From Rivularia sp034931125 (GTDB taxonomy: Bacteria; Cyanobacteriota; Cyanobacteriia; Cyanobacteriales; Nostocaceae), in contig NZ_JAYGHM010000004.1 in NCBI RefSeq assembly GCF_034931125.1, positions 135,618-199,617 of the forward strand: a stretch of DNA of 64,000 nt, given 5' to 3'. Positions 36,596 through 45,916 of the stretch are shown piece after piece. The notes under the pieces are model-generated. The model saw nothing but the letters and a program-made list of their open reading frames with translations, was not told the DNA's origin and searched no databases. Position numbers and translations under genes: made by a program. Every line of letters begins with the position of its first letter. Position 1 is the first letter of the stretch.

Positions 36596-37109
36596 ATTTC
36601 AAGACGTTGGGGTTTTTGGGGACTCTTAGGGCGGATTTATCTAATTAATGCCACTTTTTACGCCCTATTTATGTTAGCAGTTGGTATTATCGGCATCGTT
36701 TTAATGTTGTTACTACCCAGATTTCTCCAAAGTATTGCAGAAACTATTAATCAACAGCCAACTAAAAGCATAGGTTGGGGATTTGGAGGGTTTATCGCAT
36801 TTCTTCTGTTAATAATTCTTACTGGTGGAAGCCTGATAGGAAGTATTTTAATTCCTATAGCTGCTTTGATAATAGGGTTAGTTAAACTAATAGGAATAAA
36901 TGCAATTAGCCTTTTTCTCGGTGAAAAAATCTTAAGAAATCGACGTTATTCTATACCGTAATTGCTAATAGGAATTGTAGCTATGGGAGCAATCAGTCTT
37001 ATTCCAAATATTTGGTGGAATAGTTTTTTTAATATTAACTGTGTTCGGTTTTGGAGGCGTTTTAGCTTCGCCGTGGATGAGCGAAAAAATTAGAAGTTTC
37101 CGACACTAA
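36596..37109 (+). pseudogene. Decayed membrane-protein gene
   Basis: Reading frame 36596-36961 encodes hydrophobic sequence (FWGLLGRIYLINATFYALFM joined to LAVGIIGIVLMLLLPRFL), beginning after a stop and before any good start codon; an internal ATG is at 36671. It stops at TAA 36959, but the same frame goes on with LLIGIVAMGAISLIPN, and after a one-base shift with GGIVFLILTVFGFGGVLASP and MSEKIRSFRH, ending at TAA 37109. So the C-terminal half is split by a stop and a frameshift and the N-terminus is missing. The 96-codon open part could be translated but is unlikely to be functional. Family not recognised. Confidence 0.7.
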
Positions 37110-37377
37110 CAATCAGTATTAAGCTGTTACGCACTTAATTTGTATACTAGCGAGCAAGATGCATGTCCTTACGGACACGCTGCGCTACCGCACTACAATG
37201 CTTTCATTTTTTCGCATTATATAATTTAGCTGCACATCAGCTTATCAGCTAGCGAAGAAATCAGCGATCGCAGACAATAAGTGCTGTAAAGTGATACTTA
37301 AGCCCCGATCTGCAAAAAGTTTGACGGATTGAATGAAGCTATAATTCAATCCGGTAGCTAATATCAAAGCTCATCCC

Positions 37378-37602
37378 TTAGTCTTCAACCCATTCCTCAT
37401 CTCCTAAAAGGTCGATAATCCAATCTCTAGATAAATAATCATTCCTTTCTAACTCGCATTCAAAACAGATCCATTCGCGAGGAGAGATAAATCTACAGAC
37501 ATGATAAATTGGTTCGTTGCGACAAAGTTTTCCTCTGTCAACCAGTTCTCTTATTTCATCTTTGATGGTTTCGATGTTGTATGTTTCAATTGTTGATAGC
37601 AT
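37378..37602 (-). CDS. DUF4327 family small protein
   Basis: The 74-aa acidic protein matches my memory of the cyanobacterial DUF4327 family: it begins MLSTIETYNIETIKDEIREL, has PIYHVCRFIS and REWICFECELERNDYLSRDW, and ends LLGDEEWVED. The function is unknown. Three cysteines, two of them close together (CFEC), might bind a metal, but this is speculation. A Shine-Dalgarno-like AGGAAG lies a few bases upstream on the minus strand. It is a single-gene unit. Confidence 0.85.
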   Translation of the reverse strand: MLSTIETYNIETIKDEIRELVDRGKLCRNEPIYHVCRFISPREWICFECELERNDYLSRDWIIDLLGDEEWVED

Positions 37603-38329
37603 AATTCACTTCCTGGCTGTTAAAAAAACTTCATCATAAACTGATGATGAGTGGGTTATTAAAGTAATTTCTCTAATTTCATCTTAGAAACTAAATGTGA
37701 AGAACTTGTGTCATTTTAATATTCTACTTTATTCAAGCAGTTATGAGTATCATCTTAACCGAAGTATTAAATCTATTAAGCATAATGTATTAATATTTAC
37801 TTCTTTACAACTTCCCCAAGTTTGTAATTTATAACTAAAAATATAGAGATAATGAGTTAGATACAACTCAATATTCTGTAATTGAGCCGGAAATCATATT
37901 TGATCGCAAACTTATAAATTTACACAATAAGCCGCAAAAACCGCAGTCTTTAGATACTTCTGGATACATCCATTTATCGAAATCTGGGAGAAGCATATAA
38001 AAAAGAAGGTGTTTTATGGTACTTGTAAAAGATAAAAATCCACAAGTAAAATATAGAAAAACCAGCTTTTTTCTGTTGGCTAAAGCTGAAAAGGAAATTA
38101 ATTAAATTTAATAATTCTCGTAAATTGAATTATGCAGAGAATTAATCTCACTTCCCCGCAATTTAAAATCATATTGGTTTACAGCTAAAAAGCAACCGTT
38201 ACTCTCTTGAAGAATAACGATTGCTTTCGGTAATAAGAAGGTTCATATGCCTGGATAATTGTTTAAATTTGATGTATCAGTCTGTATTATCCAAGCATTT
38301 GCTAACGTTCACAGTTAGGCAGAATATTT
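37603..38329. other. Spacer with one candidate tiny gene
   Basis: About 730 bp of AT-rich sequence. Apart from the 29-codon frame at 38016-38105, listed separately, I see no gene, RNA or repeat. Confidence 0.55.
38016..38105 (+). CDS. Possible 29-aa peptide gene
   Basis: ATG at 38016 follows a GAAGGTG box by four bases, a good ribosome binding site. The 29-aa product starts MVLVKDKNPQVKYRKTSFF and ends KAEKEIN, very rich in Lys. Too short to recognise; it could be a small protein or chance. The only real support is the ribosome-binding site. Confidence 0.25.
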   Translation: MVLVKDKNPQVKYRKTSFFLLAKAEKEIN

Positions 38330-38863
38330 CTAATGATATAGCTTACTCAGAGCGTGCCAAGTCCGAGGCCCTACAACCCCATCTTGAGTTAAAGCCATGT
38401 CTAATTGGAATTTTCTCACTGCTACTTCTGTGATTGCACCAAAATCACCGTCTATATCAAAGCTATAGTAACCGTGCAATGATAAGGTTTTTTGAACCAT
38501 TCTTACATATTTGCCAGTACTACCACGACTAAGAACAGGTATAGGTGGAACCGGAGGAGCTCCGCTGTAAAGTGCTTTCCAGGTTAGCGAACCCACAATA
38601 CCATCTTCTTCAAGGAAAACACGATGTTGATATGCTTTGACAGACCATTCAACATATTCGCTGAAGATACCGTCTATAACATCGTAGTAAATATCCCAAT
38701 ATCTCAGCAGTTTTTGTAGTTCTTCAACTGCTTCTCCCGTATCTCCTTTTTTTAAAATCGGCTTATTCAACTTCGTTGTTGTTTCCGACATCGAAAAGGT
38801 AGGAAGGTTGTTTACATCAATAAGATGGTTGTTTTCCAGTTCGTTTCTGTCTTGAAGTTGCAT
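38330..38863 (-). CDS. Peptidoglycan-binding protein with two PG_binding_1 domains
   Basis: With the start at the ATG 38863, behind an AGAGGAAAC box, the product is 177 aa. It has an N-terminal leader of about 40 polar residues and two tandem peptidoglycan-binding domains of the PG_binding_1 type: LKKGDTGEAVEELQKLLRYW to GIVGSLTWKALY, and LSRGSTGKYVRMVQKTLSLH to GVVGPRTWHALS. No catalytic domain and no clear signal peptide are visible, which is odd for a wall binder; export may use another route. An earlier in-frame ATG (38920) would add 19 residues without a good ribosome site. Confidence 0.88.
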   Translation of the reverse strand: MQLQDRNELENNHLIDVNNLPTFSMSETTTKLNKPILKKGDTGEAVEELQKLLRYWDIYYDVIDGIFSEYVEWSVKAYQHRVFLEEDGIVGSLTWKALYSGAPPVPPIPVLSRGSTGKYVRMVQKTLSLHGYYSFDIDGDFGAITEVAVRKFQLDMALTQDGVVGPRTWHALSKLYH

Positions 38864-39395
38864 AATTTGTTTCCTCTTAATATATTTACTCGGGTTTCTA
38901 CTGCAATGCAGTTGAGTCATATATGAGTTAATCTAATATCTTCAATAATTTAATTAACTCATCTTAGATAAAACATGGAAACCCTCGAACGAATGTTCTC
39001 TATGCTTTTAATTTAGACGAAGATTGTGAGGAAGTTGTGAGCAAGCTAATCTTTTTTTAAATAGATGATTTTGTTTGCAATCATGTATTTTTACACATAA
39101 TGAATCTACATTCATGCTTAATTCATTGAATCTTACAAGCTTGGTAATACTTGTAGTCTGCGCGTCCCTGAATTCGTTAGATTGCTTGTCATACAATACT
39201 TTTATATTTTTCAACTAATAATTTAATATTCACTTAATTTTTGTGACCAATAAATATTACATATATAATATTTATCTTCATAGAAAGGAATTTAATTATT
39301 ATTTATAAGCAAAGAATAAAAAATATCTATATCCTTGTCTAGAGATAATAGTAATAATCAAATTATTCATTGCCAAGGTCAATCCATGAACCAAA
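38864..39395. other. Spacer without recognised gene
   Basis: About 530 bp of AT-rich sequence with only short open frames. No repeat or RNA fold recognised. Confidence 0.55.
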
Positions 39396-39529
39396 TTGCA
39401 AACAATTACTTTAGACAAAGTTAGCTTGACCGAAGTTAGAAGGGAACGCGATCGCTTAAACCAAATCGCAAAACGTACCGATGAAATAGGACAACTGGGA
39501 CGAGTGTTTCAAAAAATGGTGCAGGAAGT
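39396..39529 (+). pseudogene. HAMP-like fragment running into an assembly gap
   Basis: About 45 codons precede the gap, with RTDEIGQLGRVFQKMVQEV, the typical end of a HAMP or similar linker region of cyanobacterial sensor kinases and cyclases. There is no good start codon; the frame begins at a TTG, and the sequence before it has no membrane segments. It is therefore the interior of a broken gene, or a gene whose rest is hidden in the 288-N gap. After the gap, only about 20 codons follow to a stop. Confidence 0.5.
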
Positions 39530-39817
39530 NNNNNNNNNNNNNNNNNNNNNNNNNNNNNNNNNNNNNNNNNNNNNNNNNNNNNNNNNNNNNNNNNNNNNNN
39601 NNNNNNNNNNNNNNNNNNNNNNNNNNNNNNNNNNNNNNNNNNNNNNNNNNNNNNNNNNNNNNNNNNNNNNNNNNNNNNNNNNNNNNNNNNNNNNNNNNNN
39701 NNNNNNNNNNNNNNNNNNNNNNNNNNNNNNNNNNNNNNNNNNNNNNNNNNNNNNNNNNNNNNNNNNNNNNNNNNNNNNNNNNNNNNNNNNNNNNNNNNNN
39801 NNNNNNNNNNNNNNNNN
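39530..39817. other. Assembly gap (288 N)
   Basis: Run of N in the middle of the HAMP-like frame. The gap may hide a repeat or more of that gene. Confidence 0.99.
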
Positions 39818-39897
39818 CCCACAAAGTCAACAGCCTAGTCACACACCATACAAAAAAAAATGTGCCTTTTTGCTAATTCCTATGTAAATTTAATTGT

Positions 39898-39963
39898 AGG
39901 GTGTGTTACGGCACGAATTAATATTATTTTAAGGTTACTATTTAAATAATGCCGTAACGCACC
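39898..39963. repeat. Palindromic spacer element
   Basis: GGTGTGTTACGGCA at the left end pairs with TGCCGTAACGCACC at the right end, with an AT-rich 35-bp middle. It resembles in kind and size the element at 25706-25766. Confidence 0.8.
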
Positions 39964-40045
39964 ATCGAATATTGTGGTGGAAGATTAAGGATTTAAAAAC
40001 CGCAGAGACGCGGAGAACACTGAGGGAAGAGATGAAGAGGAATGG

Positions 40046-40333
40046 TTATTTTTTATTCCATTCTTGCAACTTTTTCTGAGCAAATTCTCGTAACTACTCA
40101 TCGGGGTCATTTTTTGCTTTGTTCTGTAGAAGTGGTAATGTTTTGCGATGATTGGGGTAGTTTTCTAAAATGGCGCAAAGTGTACCAGGTACAAAATATT
40201 CTGCAATATTTGCCGTTTGCTTTGCGAGTAATGCATTACGCTCAACAGGTGAAAAATTAAACAAAGCACGTAAGTCCTGTATCTGTTCTTCTATAGATGA
40301 ATTTGCCAATTTTTCTATGTGAGCATCTTTCAT
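40046..40333 (-). pseudogene. Small helical-repeat protein gene with an in-frame stop
   Basis: The frame opens at ATG 40333 (MKDAHIEKLANSSIEEQIQD) and reads 79 codons to TAG 40094-40096, in KNDPDE-stop. In the same frame LREFAQKKLQEWNKK then a TAA follows at once. DPDEWLREFAQKKL would be the expected HEAT-like helix, so a TGG-to-TAG change is the likely cause. The broken form lacks its last 15 or so residues and might still fold. I do not recognise a specific family. Confidence 0.6.
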
Positions 40334-40835
40334 AAATACTTGATTCTTGGATATTCGCTATTACACAATCTACTCAATTCTACCTTTAACTAATCTAAAT
40401 ACTCCTCCCGATCGCAATACGCGGTATACTTATTTGAGAATATTTTGCAACTGCTGGGATTCTATTTCCTCTAAAATTGATTTTGGCGAAAGCTTCTACA
40501 TATTCGGCTTAAGGTAAATTCTGTTGCGCTCGTTTTATAAATTTTATAAATAAAGGGCAAAGCATCCAATCCGTTAAAAACTGCGTCGTTTGACCGAAGT
40601 GGGAATCTGAGTGAATTATTAAGTTTTGCAAAGCTAGAGTAAGGCAACCGCAATTCATCAACAATGCTCAAAGCTGCCAAACGCAATATTCCATGCATTA
40701 ACTATTGATAGCGATAGCTTAAGTATCGAAGAATTGTAGCCATGATATATTCCCTTGGGATTAACTTATGTATTTAATAAAGATATATTGTTAATATTAG
40801 TAAAAAAGCTGAAAAATTTGGGGACTAATACTGCT
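40334..40835. other. Spacer upstream of hemH
   Basis: About 500 bp. A minus-strand 75-codon frame (40471-40698) has ordinary codons but no ribosome site or recognisable domain; I treat it as unsupported. The hemH promoter should be in the right part. Confidence 0.5.
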
Positions 40836-41999
40836 ATGGGTCGTGTAGGCGTTTTATTACTTAATCTCGGTGGACCGGATAAACTTGAGGATGTCCAACC
40901 GTTTCTTTACAATTTGTTTTCCGACCCAGAAATCATTCGCCTACCTTTTAGTTGGCTGCAAAAACCTTTAGCTTGGTTTATCTCGACGCGAAGAGCCAAA
41001 ACGTCTCAAGAAAATTACCGTAAAATCGGTGGTGGTTCTCCATTGCGACAAATTACCGAAGCTCAGGGAGATGCTTTAAAAGCACAGTTGGCTGAATTTG
41101 GCGAAGAAACAAATATCTATGTGGGAATGCGCTATTGGCATCCTTACACTGAAGAGGCGATCGCGCAAATTGTGGCTGACGGTATTGAGAAATTGGTCAT
41201 TTTACCACTTTATCCCCAATTTTCCATTAGTACCAGCGGTTCGAGCTATCGACTTTTAGAACAACTTTGGCAAGAAAACCCCAAATTACAGCAGATTGAA
41301 TATTCATTAATTGCTTCTTGGTACAAGGAACCTGGTTATCTGCAAGCGATGGCAGAATTAATCGCGCAGGAGTTGGATCAGTTAGCAGATCCCGATGAAG
41401 CTCATATTTTCTTCAGCGCACATGGAGTTCCTAAGAGCTATGTAGAGGAAGCTGGAGACCCGTATCAGCAGGAAATTGAGGAATGCACTCATTTAATTAT
41501 GCAAACTCTCAATCGACCCAATCCCCATACTTTAGCTTATCAAAGTCGTGTGGGTCCTGTGGAGTGGCTGCAACCATATACTCAAGAAGCGATCGAAGAT
41601 TTAGCACGTCAAGGTGTTAAAAATTTAGTAGTCGTTCCTGTGAGTTTCGTTTCCGAGCATATTGAAACATTAGAAGAAATCGATGTCGAGTATCGGGAAG
41701 TCGCGGAAGTTGCAGGAATTGAGAACTTTCGACGGGTACCGGCACTTAACGTACATCCAGTATTTATTAAAGCTTTAGCAAATTTGACCGTGGATGCATT
41801 GAAATCTTCGAGTATTTCACTCTCCCAGGTCAATCAGATGAAGAAAAAAGTCAAAATGTATCCCCAAGAGCAATGGGAATGGGGTATTACTACTTCCGCA
41901 GAAGTTTGGAATGGAAGAATAGCTATGCTTGGTTTTATTGCTTTGGTAATTGAAATACTCACCGGACATGGTTTATTACACGCGGTAGGACTTTTGTAG
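40836..41999 (+). CDS. hemH: Ferrochelatase with C-terminal chlorophyll-binding-like helix
   Basis: With the start at ATG 40836 (MGRVGVLLLNLGGPD) the protein has 387 aa. The ferrochelatase core has the catalytic His in FFSAHGVPKSYVE and the later VPVSFVSEHIETLEEID with His and Glu. The last 40 residues (SAEVWNGRIAMLGFIALVIE) are a high-light-inducible-type helix with the ExxNGRxAM chlorophyll-binding motif, the usual cyanobacterial layout. It inserts Fe2+ into protoporphyrin IX at the thylakoid membrane; the helix binds pigment and regulates dimerisation. An upstream TTG-started extension is not supported. It is monocistronic. Confidence 0.97.
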   Translation: MGRVGVLLLNLGGPDKLEDVQPFLYNLFSDPEIIRLPFSWLQKPLAWFISTRRAKTSQENYRKIGGGSPLRQITEAQGDALKAQLAEFGEETNIYVGMRYWHPYTEEAIAQIVADGIEKLVILPLYPQFSISTSGSSYRLLEQLWQENPKLQQIEYSLIASWYKEPGYLQAMAELIAQELDQLADPDEAHIFFSAHGVPKSYVEEAGDPYQQEIEECTHLIMQTLNRPNPHTLAYQSRVGPVEWLQPYTQEAIEDLARQGVKNLVVVPVSFVSEHIETLEEIDVEYREVAEVAGIENFRRVPALNVHPVFIKALANLTVDALKSSSISLSQVNQMKKKVKMYPQEQWEWGITTSAEVWNGRIAMLGFIALVIEILTGHGLLHAVGLL

Positions 42000-42010
42000 T
42001 AAATTGGGCA

Positions 42011-42096
42011 TTGGGATAGGTCAAAGGTCAAAGGTCAAAGGTAATAACTTCTCCTCCCCTCTCCATCTTTACCAATTACCAATTACCAATTACCCA
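42011..42096. repeat. Heptamer repeats between hemH and purB
   Basis: GGTCAAA units (42018-42040) and TTACCAA units (42069-42095) lie between the convergent genes, the second being the TTGGTAA class seen elsewhere in reverse orientation. Confidence 0.8.
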
Positions 42097-42108
42097 TGCC
42101 CAATTTAT

Positions 42109-43404
42109 TCAAATTCCCAACCGCTGATAAATTTGGTCTAGGTGCTGTAAATGATTTTGGGGATCGAAACAGGCTTCAATTTCGCTTTCTGATAATTTTT
42201 CAGTAACGCGACTATCTTTTGATATTAAATCATGAAAGTTCCCGTCTTTGCAGTTCCATACTGTATGAGCGTTTTGCTGAACTATTTGATAAGCTTCTTC
42301 ACGGTTCATTCCTTTGTCGATTAACGCTAACAGCACCTTCTGAGAGAATACTACACCGCCATAACAGTTCATATTCTGTGCCATGTTTTCGGGATACACT
42401 AACAGGTTTTTAATCAAGTTAGTTGTTTCTCTTAACATAAAATGGGTCAGAATGCAAGAATCTGGTAAAATTACTCGCTCTACGGAACTGTGAGAAATAT
42501 CTCTTTCGTGCCACAATGCGACGTTTTCTAAGGCTGCAACGGCGTTTCCGCGCACAATTCGCGCCATTCCGGTTATTCTTTCGGAACGGATGGGGTTGCG
42601 TTTGTGGGGCATTGCGGAGGAACCTTTTTGTCCTTTGGAGAAGAATTCTTCAACTTCGAGGACATCTGTTCTTTGTAAATTGCGAATCTCTACGGCGAAA
42701 CGTTCGAGAGATGCTGTGACTAAAGCCAATTGTTGGAGAAAATCGGCATGGCGATCGCGAGAAATAACTTGAGTGGATGCGGTGTCTGGTTGGAGTCCGA
42801 GTTTTTCACAAGCGAGTGCTTCTACACGAGGTTCGATATTGGCGTAGGTTCCCACGGCACCAGATATTTTTCCGACGGCTATAGTTTGACGCAAGGTATG
42901 TAAACGTTGTTGATTGCGTAAGACTTCGGCTAACCATCCAGCGAGTTTGAACCCAAAGGTAATTGGTTCGGCATGAATTCCGTGGGAGCGTCCAATCATC
43001 ACGGTGTAGCGATGTTCGCGGGCTTTTTCGCGAATGACTGTAATTAATTCTTCTTGTTTTTGGACGATTAAATCCAAACTCGCGACCATTTGTAGCGCTA
43101 AAGCGGTATCTAACACGTCGGAACTGGTCATTCCCAGATGGATATAGCGTCCGGAATCGCCTACATATTCATTGACGTTGGTTAGGAAAGCAATTACATC
43201 ATGGCGAACTTCGGCTTCAATTTCCAGTACTCGATTAACGTCAAAATTTGCTGTCTTCTTAATTTCTTGTACAGCTTCGGTGGGGATATAACCTAAATCG
43301 GCTTGTGCTTCGCAAACTGCAATTTCCACTTGCAGCCAGGTTTGGAACTTGTAAGTGTCAGTCCAAATATTGCCCATTTCAGGCAAAGTATAACGTTCAA
43401 TCAC
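42109..43404 (-). CDS. purB: Adenylosuccinate lyase
   Basis: Taking the GTG at 43404 as start gives 431 aa beginning MIERYTLPEMG, which I remember as the usual start and length; an ATG nine codons earlier (43431) is the alternative. The fumarase/aspartase superfamily signature GSSAMPHKRNPIRSE is intact, with TSSDVLDTAL and SHGIHAEPITFG. The enzyme makes AMP and AICAR with release of fumarate in purine synthesis. It is convergent with hemH, with a heptamer array between them. No oddities in the coding part. Confidence 0.96.
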   Translation of the reverse strand: MIERYTLPEMGNIWTDTYKFQTWLQVEIAVCEAQADLGYIPTEAVQEIKKTANFDVNRVLEIEAEVRHDVIAFLTNVNEYVGDSGRYIHLGMTSSDVLDTALALQMVASLDLIVQKQEELITVIREKAREHRYTVMIGRSHGIHAEPITFGFKLAGWLAEVLRNQQRLHTLRQTIAVGKISGAVGTYANIEPRVEALACEKLGLQPDTASTQVISRDRHADFLQQLALVTASLERFAVEIRNLQRTDVLEVEEFFSKGQKGSSAMPHKRNPIRSERITGMARIVRGNAVAALENVALWHERDISHSSVERVILPDSCILTHFMLRETTNLIKNLLVYPENMAQNMNCYGGVVFSQKVLLALIDKGMNREEAYQIVQQNAHTVWNCKDGNFHDLISKDSRVTEKLSESEIEACFDPQNHLQHLDQIYQRLGI

Positions 43405-43641
43405 GTCCGCCACCGAATACAACTGTTTCATTGTACAGGTAAGAGTTGTGATTTGTTATTTCTTTCCCACTCTAAAATTAACTATCTGCTGCGACTTGAC
43501 GATTAATACTTTGAGATTGCTTCCCTACGGTCGCAATGACACAAATATTTTTGCACTTTTTTCTCGGTAAATAAATAAACCACCGCAAAACTTTGCGCTC
43601 CTCTGCGCTTAACTCCGCGCTCCTCTGCGTTTAATATATTC

Positions 43642-44453
43642 TCAGCCTTCACTAACTTCGATCAAAACCTTTTGCGTCCCCTTCATTTGCGCTCGTTCAA
43701 ATGCAGAAATTCCCTCACTCAAAGGATAACAAGCATCAATTAAAGGTTGAACATCGATTTTTTCTGCTGCTAAAAGTTCCAACGCTGGCGCAAATCTACC
43801 ACAACGGGAACCAATCAAAGTAATTTCATCCACTACTATAGATGACGCATCTAAACTCAAATTCCCTGCATAAGTACTTTTGAGGACTAATGTACCTCTC
43901 GGACGTAATGCACTTTGCGCGATCGCAAATCCTGCCGCATTCCCCGTACATTCAACGGCAATATCAAATGTACGCTGTTGAATATCTTCAGCGAAACCTG
44001 TTTTTATGCCTCTAGCACTCAAATTAGCAAGTTTTTCACGGTGTCTACCCACTGCTAATAAATCACATCCTGTAAGAAAGAAAGTTTGTGCTACTAATTG
44101 TCCTAATTTCCCATCACCTACCACCAAAACCCGATCATCAGAATGAACTTTTACCTGTGTTTGAATTTCCAAAGCAGCAGCAATGGGTTCGGTAAATGTA
44201 GCAACTTCTGTAGGGATATTATCGGCAACGGGATAAAGATTTTCGCTGGGTAAAGATAAGTAATCAGCAAAGGCTCCATTACGATTGACAATACCTAATA
44301 CAGTGCGATTTTCACAATGAGTAGGTTCACCACGCAGACAAAATCTACAATGTCCACAACTGGCATTAATTTCCCCCACAACTCTTTGATTAATTAAATG
44401 TTCTGGCCCGTCTTCCACTACTCCCACAAATTCATGTCCCAATATTCCTTTAT
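43642..44453 (-). pseudogene. 3' part of an alcohol dehydrogenase gene split by an IS605-type element
   Basis: This is the C-terminal 270 codons of a medium-chain zinc-type dehydrogenase: GILGHEFVGVVEDG with a catalytic Glu/His, the structural-zinc cysteines CGHCRFCLRGEPTHC, and the nucleotide fold VLVVGDGKLGQLVAQ. Joining base 44453 to 45917 (minus strand) restores TAT CCT TAT AAA GGA, reading YYPYKGILGHEF in frame, and gives a single 960-bp gene of 319 aa with no other defect. The element therefore broke an intact gene, apparently recently. Substrate unknown; the family includes sorbitol- and threonine-type dehydrogenases. Confidence 0.88.
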
Positions 44454-44590
44454 CTTTCGTGGGGTCTGGGGAGCTATAAGACCCACATCCTACCCGTAGG
44501 GAGGTGTGGGATACATGGACTCCCCAGGTTAATTTTACGGGACTCGATGTCCCTAAAATTAACATTTACTGTAGCAGTATTGACTAGTAA

Positions 44591-45817
44591 ATGCTGTACA
44601 ATAGTAGGATGCTGACTATGAACTATCGCTACCGAATCTATCCCAATGTCGCTCAACAGCAACGGCTGGTTGAGTGGATGGAGATTTGTCGCAGTGCTTA
44701 CAACTACGGATTGCGGGAAATTAAAGATTGGTGTGATAGTCGCAAATGTTTGATAGATAGATGTTCCATTGAGAAAGAATATATTATTCCAAATGCAAAA
44801 TTTCCGGGTGAAATTCAACAACTCAACAACTTGCCCAAGGCTAAGAAGGAATTTCCAAGATTGAGCGAAGTTCCTTCTCAGGTTCTTCAACAAACAATCA
44901 AACAATTGCATCGGAGTTGGGAATATTTTCAATCTCGTGGTTTTGGCTTTCCTAGATTCAAAAAATTTGGACAGTTTAAATCTTTGCTGTTTCCTCAATT
45001 TAAAGAGAACCCAGTAACAGCTTTACATATTAAACTGCCCAAAATCGGGGTAATCCCTATTAACTTGCACAGACCGATTCCTGTTGGTTTTGTGGTCAAG
45101 CAAGTCAGGATTATACGCAAAGCTGACCGATGGTATGTGTCTGTTAACATTCAATGTAATGTCAGTGTCCCCGACCCCATGCCCAAAGGACATCCTATTG
45201 GTGTAGACATTGGAGTTGAGAAATTTTTGGCAACCAGTGACGGTGTTCTGGTAAAACCTCCCAAGTTTTTCAAGCAACTGCAAAGCAAGCTCAAATTGCT
45301 GCAACGTAGATTGTCTAGAAAACAGAAACGGTCTAAAAACTACGAGAAACATCGCATTAAGGTTGCTCGACTTCACCACCAAATTGACAATACTCGTAAA
45401 GATTTCCACTTTAAGCAATCTCATGCCCTTTGCGATGCTAGTGACATGGTGTTCATGGAAGATTTGAATTACCGCACTAGCGCCAAAGGGATGTTTGGTA
45501 AACATATGCTTGATGCTGGCTTTGGTCAATTTAGGACTATCGTCAAGTATGTGTGTTGGAAACGTGGAAAATTCTTTGGGGAAGTTGATGCTAGGGGGAC
45601 TTCTCAAGAGTGCCCCCAATGCGGTGATCAAGTGAGAAAAGACCTGAGCGTAAGAATCCATAATTGTCCTCATTGTGGATACATCACGGATCGGGATGTG
45701 GCAGCAGGTCAAAATATAAGAAACCGAGGAATTAAACAAGAGACGTACCGTTGGACAGACGGGAATGGAAACTGCCTGTGCAGACGTTCTACCGGGGATT
45801 GGGGAGACTCAATCTAG
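44591..45817 (+). CDS. tnpB: RNA-guided endonuclease TnpB (IS605 OrfB family)
   Basis: The 408-aa protein has the N-terminal helical domain (NYRYRIYPNVAQQQRLVEWM) and a split RuvC nuclease: D206 in GVDIGVEKF, E290 in VFMEDLNYR and D367/D369 in ITDRDVAAGQNI. The zinc-finger cysteines CPQC and CPHC (341, 344, 359, 362) are intact. TnpB uses an omega RNA from the 3' end of its own gene to cut DNA next to a target-adjacent motif, favouring retention of the element. ATGs at 44591, 44609 and 44618 are possible starts. All catalytic residues are present, so it may be active. Confidence 0.95.
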   Translation: MLYNSRMLTMNYRYRIYPNVAQQQRLVEWMEICRSAYNYGLREIKDWCDSRKCLIDRCSIEKEYIIPNAKFPGEIQQLNNLPKAKKEFPRLSEVPSQVLQQTIKQLHRSWEYFQSRGFGFPRFKKFGQFKSLLFPQFKENPVTALHIKLPKIGVIPINLHRPIPVGFVVKQVRIIRKADRWYVSVNIQCNVSVPDPMPKGHPIGVDIGVEKFLATSDGVLVKPPKFFKQLQSKLKLLQRRLSRKQKRSKNYEKHRIKVARLHHQIDNTRKDFHFKQSHALCDASDMVFMEDLNYRTSAKGMFGKHMLDAGFGQFRTIVKYVCWKRGKFFGEVDARGTSQECPQCGDQVRKDLSVRIHNCPHCGYITDRDVAAGQNIRNRGIKQETYRWTDGNGNCLCRRSTGDWGDSI

Positions 45818-45916
45818 GCAAGTGTCGAAATCCCGCAAGGGGAAAACCAGGAAAACCAACAAGTGATTCTTGGAAGCCCACACCATAATCTCTGATTTGG
45901 TGTGGGAGGATGTCAC
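45700..45916 (+). ncRNA. Predicted omega RNA (guide scaffold) at the tnpB 3' end
   Basis: By analogy with other TnpB systems, the RNA should span the end of tnpB and the right end of the element, where the CCCACACCA / TGGTGTGGG hairpin lies; the 5' limit given is a guess. The guide would be the flank beginning AAGGATAGTAGCCGCG at 45917. Next to TTTAT this is exactly the donor joint that excision would restore. Confidence 0.5.

Larger units (their letters stand above)
44454..45916 (+). mobile_element. IS200/IS605-type element with tnpB only
   Basis: The 1463-bp element is bounded to the base by the restored dehydrogenase frame. On its left it abuts TTTAT, a plausible target-adjacent motif, with no target duplication, as expected for single-strand IS605-type transposition. 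It has a left-end hairpin (CCCACATCC around 44481-44510) and a perfect right-end hairpin CCCACACCA / TGGTGTGGG (45877-45906). There is no tnpA, so mobility would need a TnpA elsewhere. It contains one gene, tnpB. Confidence 0.9.

Noticed and set aside
40471..40698. 75-codon minus-strand frame upstream of hemH
   Set aside because: No ribosome binding site, no domain and ordinary spacer composition; not enough support.
45023..45739. 238-codon open frame antisense to tnpB
   Set aside because: It has no recognisable domain and mirrors the TnpB frame, whose catalytic residues are all present on the plus strand.
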